Assembly: GCA_035632095.1 (NCBI GenBank)
Contig: DASQHM010000238.1
Coordinates: forward strand, 1 to 10,880
Direction: 5' to 3'
Length of the DNA: 10,880 nt
Source: DASQHM01 sp035632095
Lineage (GTDB): Bacteria > Pseudomonadota > Alphaproteobacteria > Ferrovibrionales > Ferrovibrionaceae
The notes under the pieces were generated by a model. It saw nothing but the letters and a program-made list of their open reading frames with translations, ran no database searches and was not told the DNA's origin. The translations under genes and the position numbers were made by a program. Shown here piece by piece: positions 1 through 6,283 of the stretch; within the stretch, counting starts at the first letter, position 1; every line of letters begins with the position of its first letter.

Positions 1-48
1 TACATACTAACGCGTGTATCGTTAAACAATAGTGAAGCCACCTTACAG

Positions 49-198
49 TCAGCATGCTTTGAGCAGCGCGCGTTGCTTCAGCTCGTCTTCGCCGATGCCG
101 AGCTCGCCCGCGATCTTCTTCAGCAGCCGTTCGACCTGGACGCTGGTAGTCGGCCATTCGAGTTGCAGGCAGGAGAGTGGTGGGTGCCAAGGCCTGGA
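49..198 (-). other. Possible remnant of a coding gene (C-terminal tail)
   Basis: On the minus strand the frame closing at 49-51 encodes a tail of about 40 residues with a charged amphipathic helix pattern (VERLLKKIAGELGIGEDELK) and mostly G or C at third codon positions, as in the real genes nearby. No credible start is present: upstream the frame simply continues into the palindromic repeat, whose translated reading looks like the usual accidental repeat peptide. I do not recognise a family. The best guess is the end of a gene whose front was lost or replaced when the repeat inserted; chance is also possible. Confidence 0.25.
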
Positions 199-256
199 CC
201 TCATCCCGAGCCTGTCGAAGGATGCGGCCTCATGCTTCGACAAGCTCAGCATGAGG
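199..256. repeat. Degenerate palindromic intergenic repeat
   Basis: Two 24-nt arms at 199-222 and 233-256 are inverted copies of each other with 20 of 24 positions matching, around a 10-nt centre (223-232). The arms carry the cores CCTGTCGAAGG and CTTCGACAAGC and both end in a CCTCAT/ATGAGG block. From memory, repeats with this CTTCGACA-GCTC-ATGAGG signature are scattered in intergenic DNA of many alphaproteobacteria. Transcribed, it would fold into a long hairpin about 40 nt past the hydratase stop codon, so it may act as an mRNA 3' end or merely be a mobile repeat. The arms are seen directly; the repeat family is from general knowledge. Confidence 0.7.
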
Positions 257-293
257 CGATTGTTGCTCGATGGATGAGGGCGTGGCGCCTGCG

Positions 294-1127
294 TCAGCCA
301 AACCGGACGCGGATGCCCTCGAGGGCGATGCCGGTGAGTTCGGTCGACCAGGTCTGCCCGGCGGCAACGGGCAGCGCGCGCGTCAATGTTCCGGTGGTGA
401 CGATTTCACCTGCGGCGAGCGGCGGACCGCATTTCTCGGCGGCAAGCAGGTCGTTGAAGTGACGGAGCGCCGATAGCGGTCCATCGAGCACATTGGCCCC
501 ACGCCCGCGATCCGCCACGGAACCGTCACGCGACAACTCGATGTCGAATGTCGGGAGCGTGGCGAGCCATTCCTTCTTTCGCGCGGCGACGGGGTGGCGC
601 GGGCCGATCAGCAGGGCGCCGTGCATGCCGAAAGCGGTCACCGTGTCGGCGGCGGCGAACTTCCAGCCCGGGAAGATCGAATGCACCACTTCGAAGCCAT
701 GGGCGACCCAGTCGATGCAATCGAGCAGCGCCGCTTCGTCGCTGCCGGGCGGCGGCGCCGCGCCGAGCCCGAAGACAATTTCGGGTTCGATGAGCGGCTC
801 GGCAAGTCCCGCGAGCGAAAACGTGTGTCCGCTCGCTGCGAGGTCGCGCACCGTCCGGTCGTAGACGTAGCCCCAGATCGGCGCGAAGACGCCGTATTGC
901 GCCCAGAGGGTGCGATTGGTGAAGCCGATCTTGCGCCCGACCGGCTTTTCGCCGCGCGCGGTGCGAAGCTGCCGCACGGCCGCCGCCGCGCGGTACCCCG
1001 TCGCAAGGTCCAAACCGGGGAAGCGGGCAGAGAAGGGCGGGATTTGCCTGCCGGTGCCGAGCACGCTTAAGGCTTCCGCCGCCAGCGCCTGGACGTCAAT
1101 CGCCGAACCGTTGCGGTCCGCACCCAC
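294..1127 (-). CDS. 2-keto-4-pentenoate hydratase / fumarylacetoacetate hydrolase-family protein
   Basis: A 277-residue protein of the MhpD/HpaH hydratase branch of the FAH superfamily, whose members hydrate 2-hydroxypenta-2,4-dienoates in meta-cleavage pathways of aromatic breakdown in the cytoplasm; some relatives are decarboxylases. Seen in the sequence: GRKIGFTN at 64-71, an E-x-E pair in IEPEIVF (E114, E116) and E146 in HGFEVVHS, which fit the metal-binding glutamates of MhpD-like enzymes, and the C-terminal GEIVTTGTLT strand near 240-249. Length is normal for the family. I chose the GTG at 1127-1125 because an upstream extension would read through the cytochrome gene in another frame; it begins 2 nt after the cytochrome stop (1130-1132), which suggests translational coupling. 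No strong Shine-Dalgarno site precedes it. Substrate cannot be read from sequence, and no other aromatic-degradation gene is visible here. Confidence 0.85.
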   Translation of the reverse strand: MGADRNGSAIDVQALAAEALSVLGTGRQIPPFSARFPGLDLATGYRAAAAVRQLRTARGEKPVGRKIGFTNRTLWAQYGVFAPIWGYVYDRTVRDLAASGHTFSLAGLAEPLIEPEIVFGLGAAPPPGSDEAALLDCIDWVAHGFEVVHSIFPGWKFAAADTVTAFGMHGALLIGPRHPVAARKKEWLATLPTFDIELSRDGSVADRGRGANVLDGPLSALRHFNDLLAAEKCGPPLAAGEIVTTGTLTRALPVAAGQTWSTELTGIALEGIRVRFG

Positions 1128-1129
1128 GC

Positions 1130-2473
1130 CTAGAACTTCGGGATGGCCGCGTTCATCCCCTGCAGCGCTGCGGCAAAGGTGCGCGGCTGGTAGGCCTCGT
1201 CCTTGGCGACCGCGTCGTAGCATTTGTCGAGCGCGGCCTTGAGCTGGCCGTATTGGGCCTGATCGACGGCGCCGGTGTTCTTCAGCGCCGCGACGATGGC
1301 GCCGAGCGCCATGGTCGCCTGCTCGGCGCCGGAGAATTCCACATAGTCGCCAGCCTCGATTCCGGCCCGCGTGACGCCGCCGAGCAGCGCCTGCATGTCG
1401 TCCTTGCCGAAGCTGTGCTCGGCGAACTTCTCCACCAGGCCGCCCACGGTGGCGCGAAGCGCCTTGGCGGCGGCGACGGTCGCCTCCGTGCCCTCTGTCG
1501 AGGCTTTATGCAAGGCCAGCGTCTGCTCGCGGAGCTTCGTTGCCGCCGCCGGATCGACCCGGCCCGCGATGATGCGCAGCATGATCAGGTTGGAATCGTT
1601 CAAATGCGGCGTACCGGGCGGCAGGCCGCTCGCCGCGCTCGGCTCCCAGCGCGGCTGGCTCATGGGATGGTGGCAGGCGATGCAGTCGAAGAACACCAGC
1701 TCGGGGAAGATGCCGCGCGTGTTGCGCTTCGGATCGGTCAGGCCGTCCAGCACCGCTTCGACCTGCATGGCCTGGCCGATGGCCCAGGTCTTGACGCCGT
1801 TGGCGACCTTCTTGCGCCGCACGTAATCCTCGTCCTGACGGTAATGCGCCGGCTCGATGGCGGTGAAGGTGTCGAGCTCGAAGGCCATGCGCGGATGGCC
1901 GGCGCCCATGATGCGATGGGTCACGAACTTGGCGGAATCGCCGAAATGGCACGACAGGCAAAGCTTGGCGCGCGCCACCGGGTCTTCCGTCGGGTACATG
2001 CCGGCGTTCACATTGTCTTGATGGGTGCCGAGGCCGGAGACATGGACGCCGAGCCAGCGCTCGCCGCCACCATGGCAGGCTTCGCAGCCGACGCCGGCGG
2101 CCGCGTCGAACAAGCGCCCGCGGGTATTCTGGGGCACGTTGTCGGTATGGCAGTTGAGGCAAACCTGAGACGAGGTTGCATCGCCAATGCCTAGATTTCT
2201 CGCAATGCGCTTGCCTCGCTCGCTGGTGAGCGCGGTATAGGCTTTGGCGTGCTTGTCCTTCTGGCTCCAGGTGATGAACTCGTTCTGCTCGACGTTGGAG
2301 GTTCTCCAGGGCGCGGGGGACCCGTGGCAGGTGGAACCGGAGCAGGTATTCACGCCGAGGTGCTTGTCGGGCGATTCCTGCGGCAGGGACGCTGCCTGAA
2401 CCGTCAGACCCGCACCGAACGCGGCCGCCGCCGCCGCAAGACGCAGACCCGTGCGCCAGCCAAGCATTGCCAT
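1130..2473 (-). CDS. Secreted multiheme cytochrome c (five heme motifs, cytochrome c554-like)
   Basis: A 447-residue periplasmic electron carrier. An N-terminal signal peptide (residues 1 to about 27, with an alanine-rich core and VQA-A cleavage site) is followed by five heme attachment motifs: an unusual CSGSTCH (CX4CH, C44-C49-H50), then CLNCH (105), CEACH (130), CLSCH (172) and CIACH (264). Extra histidines (for example H193 and H210) could serve as distal ligands. The last 150 residues or so are helical, alanine-rich and heme-free. The layout resembles cytochrome c554-type multiheme proteins. I chose the ATG at 2473 because a run of six G (2478-2483) lies 4 nt upstream; ATGs at 2467 and 2491 are possible alternatives. 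The hydratase gene follows after 2 nt. Redox partners are not visible, so whether it serves a terminal reductase, sulfur or nitrogen chemistry is open. Confidence 0.88.
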   Translation of the reverse strand: MAMLGWRTGLRLAAAAAAFGAGLTVQAASLPQESPDKHLGVNTCSGSTCHGSPAPWRTSNVEQNEFITWSQKDKHAKAYTALTSERGKRIARNLGIGDATSSQVCLNCHTDNVPQNTRGRLFDAAAGVGCEACHGGGERWLGVHVSGLGTHQDNVNAGMYPTEDPVARAKLCLSCHFGDSAKFVTHRIMGAGHPRMAFELDTFTAIEPAHYRQDEDYVRRKKVANGVKTWAIGQAMQVEAVLDGLTDPKRNTRGIFPELVFFDCIACHHPMSQPRWEPSAASGLPPGTPHLNDSNLIMLRIIAGRVDPAAATKLREQTLALHKASTEGTEATVAAAKALRATVGGLVEKFAEHSFGKDDMQALLGGVTRAGIEAGDYVEFSGAEQATMALGAIVAALKNTGAVDQAQYGQLKAALDKCYDAVAKDEAYQPRTFAAALQGMNAAIPKF

Positions 2474-2488
2474 GCAACCCCCCAACCG

Positions 2489-2513
2489 CATGCTGTCGAG
2501 CATGTCTTCGACA
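2489..2513 (-). promoter_or_regulatory. Two overlapping, mutually exclusive stem-loops in the cytochrome leader
   Basis: On the minus strand TGTCGA (2513-2508) can pair with TCGACA (2499-2494) around 8 nt, and CATGCT (2504-2499) can pair with AGCATG (2494-2489) around 4 nt. The two stems share bases and cannot form together. They lie just upstream of the G-run used as ribosome binding site. Alternatively the inverted repeats are DNA binding sites. Pairing is seen; function is inferred. Confidence 0.3.
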
Positions 2514-2518
2514 ATGCC

Positions 2519-2547
2519 ATTATGTCGGCAAGGGCAAGGCATGGGAA
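2519..2547 (-). promoter_or_regulatory. Candidate promoter of the cytochrome gene
   Basis: Reading the minus strand, TTCCCA (2547-2542, 4 of 6 matches to TTGACA) is followed after 17 nt by CATAAT (2524-2519, 5 of 6 matches to TATAAT). It would start transcription near 2512, giving a leader of about 40 nt. The -35 box is weak, so this is only a candidate. Confidence 0.3.
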
Positions 2548-2593
2548 GGTGGTTGCGTGGACGCGAAGATGTGGGCGCAAAGTAACAAGGACG

Positions 2594-3205
2594 ATGGGCG
2601 ATACACGCGATGCAATCATGACGACGCAAGCGTTGGCCGAACTTCTCGGTGAAATTCGCGCCTGCCGCGTTTGCGAGGCGTCGCTGCCGCTCGGGCCGCG
2701 GCCGGTGCTGCGTGCGAGCGCGACGGCGCGGCTGATCATCTGCGGTCAGGCGCCGGGAACCAAGGTCCATGTAAGCGGCCGACCGTACAGCGACCGTTCC
2801 GGCGAACGGCTCCGCGCATGGCTCGCCATGGACGAGGCTACATTCTACGACGAAAGCCGCGTCGCCATCGTGCCCATGGGCTTTTGCTACCCGGGTCGGG
2901 ACGACCGCGGCGGGGATCTGCCGCCGCGGGTGGAATGCGCGCCGTTGTGGCGATCCCGGATCCTGGCGCTTATGCCGCAGGTCGAGTTGACGTTGCTGGT
3001 CGGGCAGTACGCCATTGCCTGGCATCTCGCCGGGCGGACCAAGGGCAGTCTCAGCGAAACCGTGGCCGCTTGGCGGGACTATCAGCCGCAAATCTGGCCG
3101 ATGCCGCATCCGTCGTGGCGCAACACCGGCTGGCTCCGCCGCAATCCGTGGTTCGAGCGCGATTGCCTGCCCGCGCTGCGGCGGCAGGTTCACGCCCTGC
3201 TGTAA
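2594..3205 (+). CDS. Uracil-DNA glycosylase family protein (iron-sulfur family 4-like)
   Basis: A 203-residue protein of the COG1573 uracil-DNA glycosylase group, which removes uracil from DNA in base excision repair. Seen: CRVC (C24, C27) plus C98 and C115, a spacing that matches the four cysteines holding the 4Fe-4S cluster in family 4 enzymes; motif A as GQAPG (51-55) followed by SGRPYSDRSG (61-70); and a late HPS motif (172-174) followed by a WRNTGW segment. Family 4 normally has GEAPG, so the Q for E change makes activity uncertain. The start could be ATG 2594 (an AAGGA lies only 2 nt upstream) or in-frame ATG 2618, giving 195 residues. It diverges from the cytochrome gene (120-nt spacer) and is followed 35 nt later by the hydrolase gene, perhaps co-transcribed. 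Confidence 0.82.
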   Translation: MGDTRDAIMTTQALAELLGEIRACRVCEASLPLGPRPVLRASATARLIICGQAPGTKVHVSGRPYSDRSGERLRAWLAMDEATFYDESRVAIVPMGFCYPGRDDRGGDLPPRVECAPLWRSRILALMPQVELTLLVGQYAIAWHLAGRTKGSLSETVAAWRDYQPQIWPMPHPSWRNTGWLRRNPWFERDCLPALRRQVHALL

Positions 3206-3240
3206 GCTGTGCAAGCGAGCGTTAAGGCAACTGCGTTAAT

Positions 3241-4224
3241 ATGGGGACCATGCGACGCCTCGCCTGCCTCGTCCTGAACCTGGTTGCTTTGGCCGCCTGT
3301 TCGCCCGCGTTGCAGCCGCTCAGCGACACACGCCAAGCGCCGGCGCTTGTGTCCGATGCCGTCATTGCGCGCGACGGCTACCGGCTGCCGCTGCGCGTTT
3401 GGCGGGCGGAACCGCCCGAGCGCGCCATCGCCATCGCTTTGCACGGCTTCAACGACTATTCCAACGCTTGGGATGCCTCGGGCACCTGGTGGGCCGCGCA
3501 CGGCGTGACGGTCTACGCCTACGACCAGCGGGGCTTCGGCAAAACCGACTATCACGGCATCTGGCCCGGCGTCGATCCGCTGGTGCACGACGTCGAAGAC
3601 GCAACGCTCACCATACGCGCCCGCCATCCGGGGGTTCCGCTGTTCCTGATCGGTGAGAGCATGGGTGCCGCCGTCATCATGGCGGCCATGGCGGACGGCG
3701 CGCCGCCGCGCGTGAACGGCGTGGTGCTCGGCGCGCCGGCGGTCTGGGGCCGGGATTCGATGAACGAGCTCTACCGCGCCGGCCTATGGCTCGGATTGCA
3801 TGTCATGCCGTGGAATCCGGTGACCGGAGACAATCTCGGCTTCAAGCCGACGGACAATATCGAAATGCTGAAGGCGCTCGGGCGCGATCCGCTGGTGATC
3901 AAGCGCACCCGCATCGATACGATCGGCGGCCTGGTCGATCTCATGGACACGGCGGAAGCGTCCGCCCCCGAAATCAAGACGCCCGCCCTGGTGCTCTACG
4001 GCGCCAAGGATGAGCTCATTCCGCGCACGCCGATCGAGCACATGGCCGAACGCCTCGGCGATCCGCATCGCATGGTGGTGTACAAGAACGGTTGGCACAT
4101 GCTGTTTCGCGATCTTCAGCAGGAAGTCGTGTGGCGCGACGTCCTGGCCTGGATGCTGACGCCGAACGCACCGCTGCCGTCCGGCGAAGAACGTAACCGC
4201 CTGCCGCTCTTCGCCGATCGTTGA
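3241..4224 (+). CDS. Lipoprotein alpha/beta hydrolase (lysophospholipase / monoacylglycerol lipase-like)
   Basis: A 327-residue hydrolase of the PldB-like (Hydrolase_4) group that probably cleaves lysophospholipids or monoacylglycerols at the cell envelope. The N-terminus is a lipoprotein signal: basic MRR, a hydrophobic run and a lipobox LAAC with C20 as the lipidated cysteine. The fold motifs are in order: oxyanion HGF (68-70), YDQRGFG near 94-100, nucleophile elbow GESMG with S140, acidic residue D257 in YGAKDE, and H286 in NGWHM. All three catalytic residues are thus present. The start may be ATG 3241 or the in-frame ATG 3250; neither has a strong ribosome binding site, and both keep the signal peptide. 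It is convergent with the helicase gene. Substrate is inferred from family only. Confidence 0.87.
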   Translation: MGTMRRLACLVLNLVALAACSPALQPLSDTRQAPALVSDAVIARDGYRLPLRVWRAEPPERAIAIALHGFNDYSNAWDASGTWWAAHGVTVYAYDQRGFGKTDYHGIWPGVDPLVHDVEDATLTIRARHPGVPLFLIGESMGAAVIMAAMADGAPPRVNGVVLGAPAVWGRDSMNELYRAGLWLGLHVMPWNPVTGDNLGFKPTDNIEMLKALGRDPLVIKRTRIDTIGGLVDLMDTAEASAPEIKTPALVLYGAKDELIPRTPIEHMAERLGDPHRMVVYKNGWHMLFRDLQQEVVWRDVLAWMLTPNAPLPSGEERNRLPLFADR

Positions 4225-4260
4225 AGCCTGGCTCCGGCGCGCGGCCGGCGCCGCTAGGCT
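4225..4260. terminator. Candidate bidirectional hairpin between convergent genes
   Basis: AGCCT (4225-4229) pairs with AGGCT (4256-4260). Inside it, GGC-t-CCGG (4230-4237) pairs with CCGG-c-GCC (4245-4252), leaving one mismatch, a 3-nt bulge and a 7-nt loop. It starts right after the hydrolase stop and spans the helicase stop codon (4254-4256). No T-run follows on either strand, so it is not a textbook intrinsic terminator, but its place between two converging genes fits a shared mRNA 3' end. Confidence 0.4.
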
Positions 4261-5519
4261 GCGCGGCGGTGCCGCATGGGGCGAAATTTTCGGCGGCCGC
4301 CCGAATTCTTGCGCGCCGCATGCGGCGTGGCCGGATTCGGAGCCTGGGGGCGATGAGCCGGTGCGTGGTTAGAAGGCGCATCCGGGCGATGCTCGGCGAC
4401 GGTTACGGCGATCGGCCGCCGGGTCAGCCGCTCGATGTCGCGCAACGCGCCGCGCTCGGCCGGTTCGCAGAGCGAAATGGCGACGCCGGTGGCGCCGGCA
4501 CGCGCCGTGCGCCCGATGCGATGCACGTAACTTTCCGGATCGTTCGGCAATTCGTAGTTGATGACATGCGTAATGTCGTCGACGTCGATGCCGCGCGCGG
4601 CGATGTCGGTAGCCACAAGCACGCGGGTCCGGCCCTGGCGGAACAGGTCCAACGCCCGCTGGCGCGCGTTCTGCGACTTGTTTCCGTGAATGGAGTCCGT
4701 GCCGATCCCGGCATTTTCGAGGTGCGCGGCCACCCGGTCGGCGCCGCGTTTGGTCCGCGTGAATACGATGACGCGCGCAAAGCCCGGATCGCCCAGCAAT
4801 TGGGTCAGCAACGACCGCTTGCGCGCCGCGTCCACCATGAACACGCGCTGCTCGACGATGTCGAGAGGCTTGCCCGAAGGAACGATTTCGACCCGCGCCG
4901 GATCGTGCATGATTTCGCCGACCAGGCGCTGGATGTCGGCCGGCATGGTGGCGGAGAACAGCGCCGTCTGGCGCCGTTTGGGCAGCGCCGCGACGATCTT
5001 GCGCACGTCGCGGACGAAGCCCATGTCCAGCATGCGGTCCGCTTCGTCGAGCACCAGGAACGACACGCGGTCGAGCCGCGCGTGTCCTTGCGCCATCAGG
5101 TCGAGCAGCCGGCCCGGCGTGGCCACCAGGATATCCACGCCGCGCGTGAGCGCCTGGATTTGCGGCCTGATCCCGACGCCGCCGTAAACCGTGGCGTGGC
5201 GCAAGCCGAGATTCTGTCCATAGGTCCTGAAGCTCTGGCCGATCTGCACCGCGAGTTCGCGCGTCGGCGCCAGCACCAGCGCGCGCGCGCCGCGAGGCCC
5301 GGAGCGATCCGCCGTCTCGGCGAGGCGCTGCATCAGCGGCAGCGCGAAGGCCGCCGTCTTTCCGGTCCCGGTCTGGGCGATGCCGAGCAAATCCCGGCCG
5401 GCGAGAAGCGCCGGGATGGCCTGGGTCTGAATTGGCGTGGGATTGAGGTAGTTCTCCGCGCTAAGTGCGCGTTGCAGCGGCTCGGAAAGTCCGAGTGCCG
5501 CAAAAGTCGATACTGTCAC
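4254..5519 (-). CDS. DEAD-box ATP-dependent RNA helicase (RhlE-like)
   Basis: A 421-residue RNA helicase that unwinds short RNA duplexes with ATP, typically in ribosome assembly, mRNA decay or cold adaptation. All core motifs are intact: Q motif (PTPIQ, 27-31), motif I AQTGTGKT (48-55), PTREL (85-89), TPGR (134-137), DEAD (158-161), SAT (189-191), IVFTRTK (251-257), ATDIAARGID (303-312) and HRIGRTAR (333-340). After the two RecA-like domains there is a basic, proline- and histidine-rich tail of about 55 residues, usual for RhlE-type proteins and likely to bind RNA. The start is a GTG at 5519-5517, supported by AAGGA 8 nt upstream. It diverges from arfB across a 261-nt spacer. Which paralogue (RhlE, CsdA-like) cannot be settled by eye. 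Confidence 0.93.
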   Translation of the reverse strand: MTVSTFAALGLSEPLQRALSAENYLNPTPIQTQAIPALLAGRDLLGIAQTGTGKTAAFALPLMQRLAETADRSGPRGARALVLAPTRELAVQIGQSFRTYGQNLGLRHATVYGGVGIRPQIQALTRGVDILVATPGRLLDLMAQGHARLDRVSFLVLDEADRMLDMGFVRDVRKIVAALPKRRQTALFSATMPADIQRLVGEIMHDPARVEIVPSGKPLDIVEQRVFMVDAARKRSLLTQLLGDPGFARVIVFTRTKRGADRVAAHLENAGIGTDSIHGNKSQNARQRALDLFRQGRTRVLVATDIAARGIDVDDITHVINYELPNDPESYVHRIGRTARAGATGVAISLCEPAERGALRDIERLTRRPIAVTVAEHRPDAPSNHAPAHRPQAPNPATPHAARKNSGGRRKFRPMRHRRAA

Positions 5520-5527
5520 CTAATCGT

Positions 5528-5532
5528 TCCTT
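5528..5532 (-). promoter_or_regulatory. Ribosome binding site that fixes the GTG start of the helicase
   Basis: AAGGA on the minus strand lies 8 nt before the GTG at 5519. It is part of a 10-base string GTAACAAGGA that also occurs on the plus strand in front of the uracil-DNA glycosylase gene (2582-2591 region). Confidence 0.7.
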
Positions 5533-5550
5533 GTTACTAAACCGCGGGCG

Positions 5551-5565
5551 TTCGTCGTCGACGAA
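5551..5565. promoter_or_regulatory. Small palindrome in the helicase leader
   Basis: TTCGTC and GACGAA flank a 3-nt centre, and the inner TCGTCGACGA (5555-5564) is a perfect 10-bp palindrome. It lies about 30 nt upstream of the helicase start in the helicase/arfB divergent spacer. It could be a short leader hairpin or an operator; such GC-rich palindromes also arise by chance. The rest of the 261-nt spacer shows no coding sequence that I can support. Confidence 0.25.
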
Positions 5566-5766
5566 TACGTCCAACGCGGCATGAACCGGCGCCCGCACGC
5601 AAAACCGGGGCGGCTCAGGTTCTAGAAGAGTTGTCTCGGGATGAAAGGCGCTCAAACCCTGACGGGGGAACGCATCGCGTGATCGCGAGAAACCATTTGC
5701 GTGGCCTGTATGAGCCTTTGTGGATCCAAAGTCAAGTCCGGCGCAATGGCGACGCCGCAACCGCGT

Positions 5767-5772
5767 TATAGT
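5767..5772 (+). promoter_or_regulatory. Candidate -10 box giving a leaderless arfB mRNA
   Basis: TATAGT fits the TANNNT form of a -10 box and ends 8 nt before the arfB ATG, so transcription would start at or next to the start codon. No ribosome binding site lies before that ATG. No good -35 box is visible. Confidence 0.3.
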
Positions 5773-5780
5773 TCAGCGCC

Positions 5781-6200
5781 ATGATTAAGATCACCGCCAC
5801 CATCGCCATCGACGAGCGCGAGATCGCCGAGAGCTTCATTCAGGCGTCCGGTCCGGGCGGCCAGAACGTCAACAAGGTCGCGAGCGCGGTGCAGCTTCGC
5901 TTCGACGTGCGGCACTCGCCATCGCTGCCGGACGACGTGCGGGCGAGGCTTGAGCGGCTTGCCGGCAAGCGGCTGACCCGCGGCGGGGTGCTGGTGATCC
6001 AGGCGCAGCGGCACCGCTCGCAGGCGCGCAATCGCGACGATGCGTTGATGCGTCTCATCGACCTGGTCCGGCACGCCGCCGAGCCTCCGCTCCCGCGCCG
6101 GCCCACCAAGGTGCCGAGGGCGACCCGGCGCAAGCGCATCGAGGACAAGAGCCGCCGCGGTTCGGTCAAGCAATTGCGCCGCCGGCCGCACGAGGATTGA
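5781..6200 (+). CDS. arfB: Peptidyl-tRNA hydrolase ArfB (ribosome rescue, YaeJ family)
   Basis: A 139-residue, codon-independent release factor that enters stalled ribosomes lacking a stop codon and frees the nascent chain. The catalytic loop SGPGGQNVNK carries the GGQ motif (26-28), with the conserved block that follows (VNKVASAVQLRFD). There is no codon-recognition domain, and the C-terminal third is very basic (RRPTKVPRATRRKRIEDKSR region), which in the family folds as a helix in the mRNA entry channel. Length is nearly that of the E. coli protein (140). ATG 5781 puts the N-terminus where the family has it. It stands alone between divergent helicase and downstream OsmC-like genes; the 83-nt gap to the latter has its own ribosome binding site. 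Confidence 0.93.
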   Translation: MIKITATIAIDEREIAESFIQASGPGGQNVNKVASAVQLRFDVRHSPSLPDDVRARLERLAGKRLTRGGVLVIQAQRHRSQARNRDDALMRLIDLVRHAAEPPLPRRPTKVPRATRRKRIEDKSRRGSVKQLRRRPHED

Positions 6201-6225
6201 GGCGCCGGCTCGGCGGTGAACGGCT

Positions 6226-6242
6226 TGCGGCAGCCTGCCGCA
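6226..6242 (+). terminator. Perfect 7-bp hairpin after arfB
   Basis: TGCGGCA (6226-6232) and TGCCGCA (6236-6242) are exact inverted copies around a 3-nt loop, 26 nt after the arfB stop codon. No T-run follows, so it may be an RNA 3' end stabiliser or a weak terminator rather than an intrinsic one. Confidence 0.3.
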
Positions 6243-6268
6243 CGAGGCATGATCCGCGCCGGCAAAAA

Positions 6269-6274
6269 AAGGAG
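6269..6274 (+). promoter_or_regulatory. Ribosome binding site that fixes the OsmC-like start
   Basis: AAGGAG follows an A-run and lies 9 nt before ATG 6284. It argues against longer in-frame starts further upstream; the ATG at 6276 is out of frame. Confidence 0.75.
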
Positions 6275-6283
6275 CATGAAATC

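Larger units (their letters stand above)
1..293. other. Gene-free left edge with palindromic repeat and possible gene remnant
   Basis: No complete gene can be supported between the window edge and the end of the hydratase gene. The stretch holds a palindromic repeat (listed separately) and, on the minus strand next to it, a short coding-like tail (also listed separately). The first 48 bases are AT-richer than the rest and show nothing I recognise. Short open frames on both strands here run through the repeat and have no ribosome binding site or family resemblance. Confidence 0.6.

Noticed and set aside
199..256. Palindromic repeat considered as a CRISPR unit or transposon end
   Set aside because: Only one copy is present in the window, with no spacers, no transposase gene and no target duplication.
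1128..1223. N-terminal extension of the hydratase into the cytochrome gene
   Set aside because: It would overlap the cytochrome 3' end by over 90 nt in another frame, and the extra residues look unlike the family.
1253..2194. A 313-codon open frame on the plus strand opposite the cytochrome gene
   Set aside because: The opposite strand encodes five heme motifs and a signal peptide. The plus-strand reading has no recognisable domain.
2474..3214. N-terminal extension of the cytochrome frame through the glycosylase gene
   Set aside because: The extension has no signal peptide, crosses the whole divergent gene and would bury the clear signal peptide at residue 1 of the chosen start.
3219..3239. 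GCGTTAA repeated at 3219-3225 and 3233-3239 before the hydrolase start
   Set aside because: A seven-base direct repeat is too short to support an operator claim without conservation data.
4221..5540. A 439-codon open frame on the plus strand opposite the helicase gene
   Set aside because: The minus-strand frame has every DEAD-box motif. Long antisense frames are common opposite GC-rich genes, and this one shows no family motif or ribosome binding site.
5461..5760. A 99-codon minus-strand frame in the helicase/arfB spacer
   Set aside because: It overlaps the helicase start in another frame, and it has no family resemblance or ribosome binding site.
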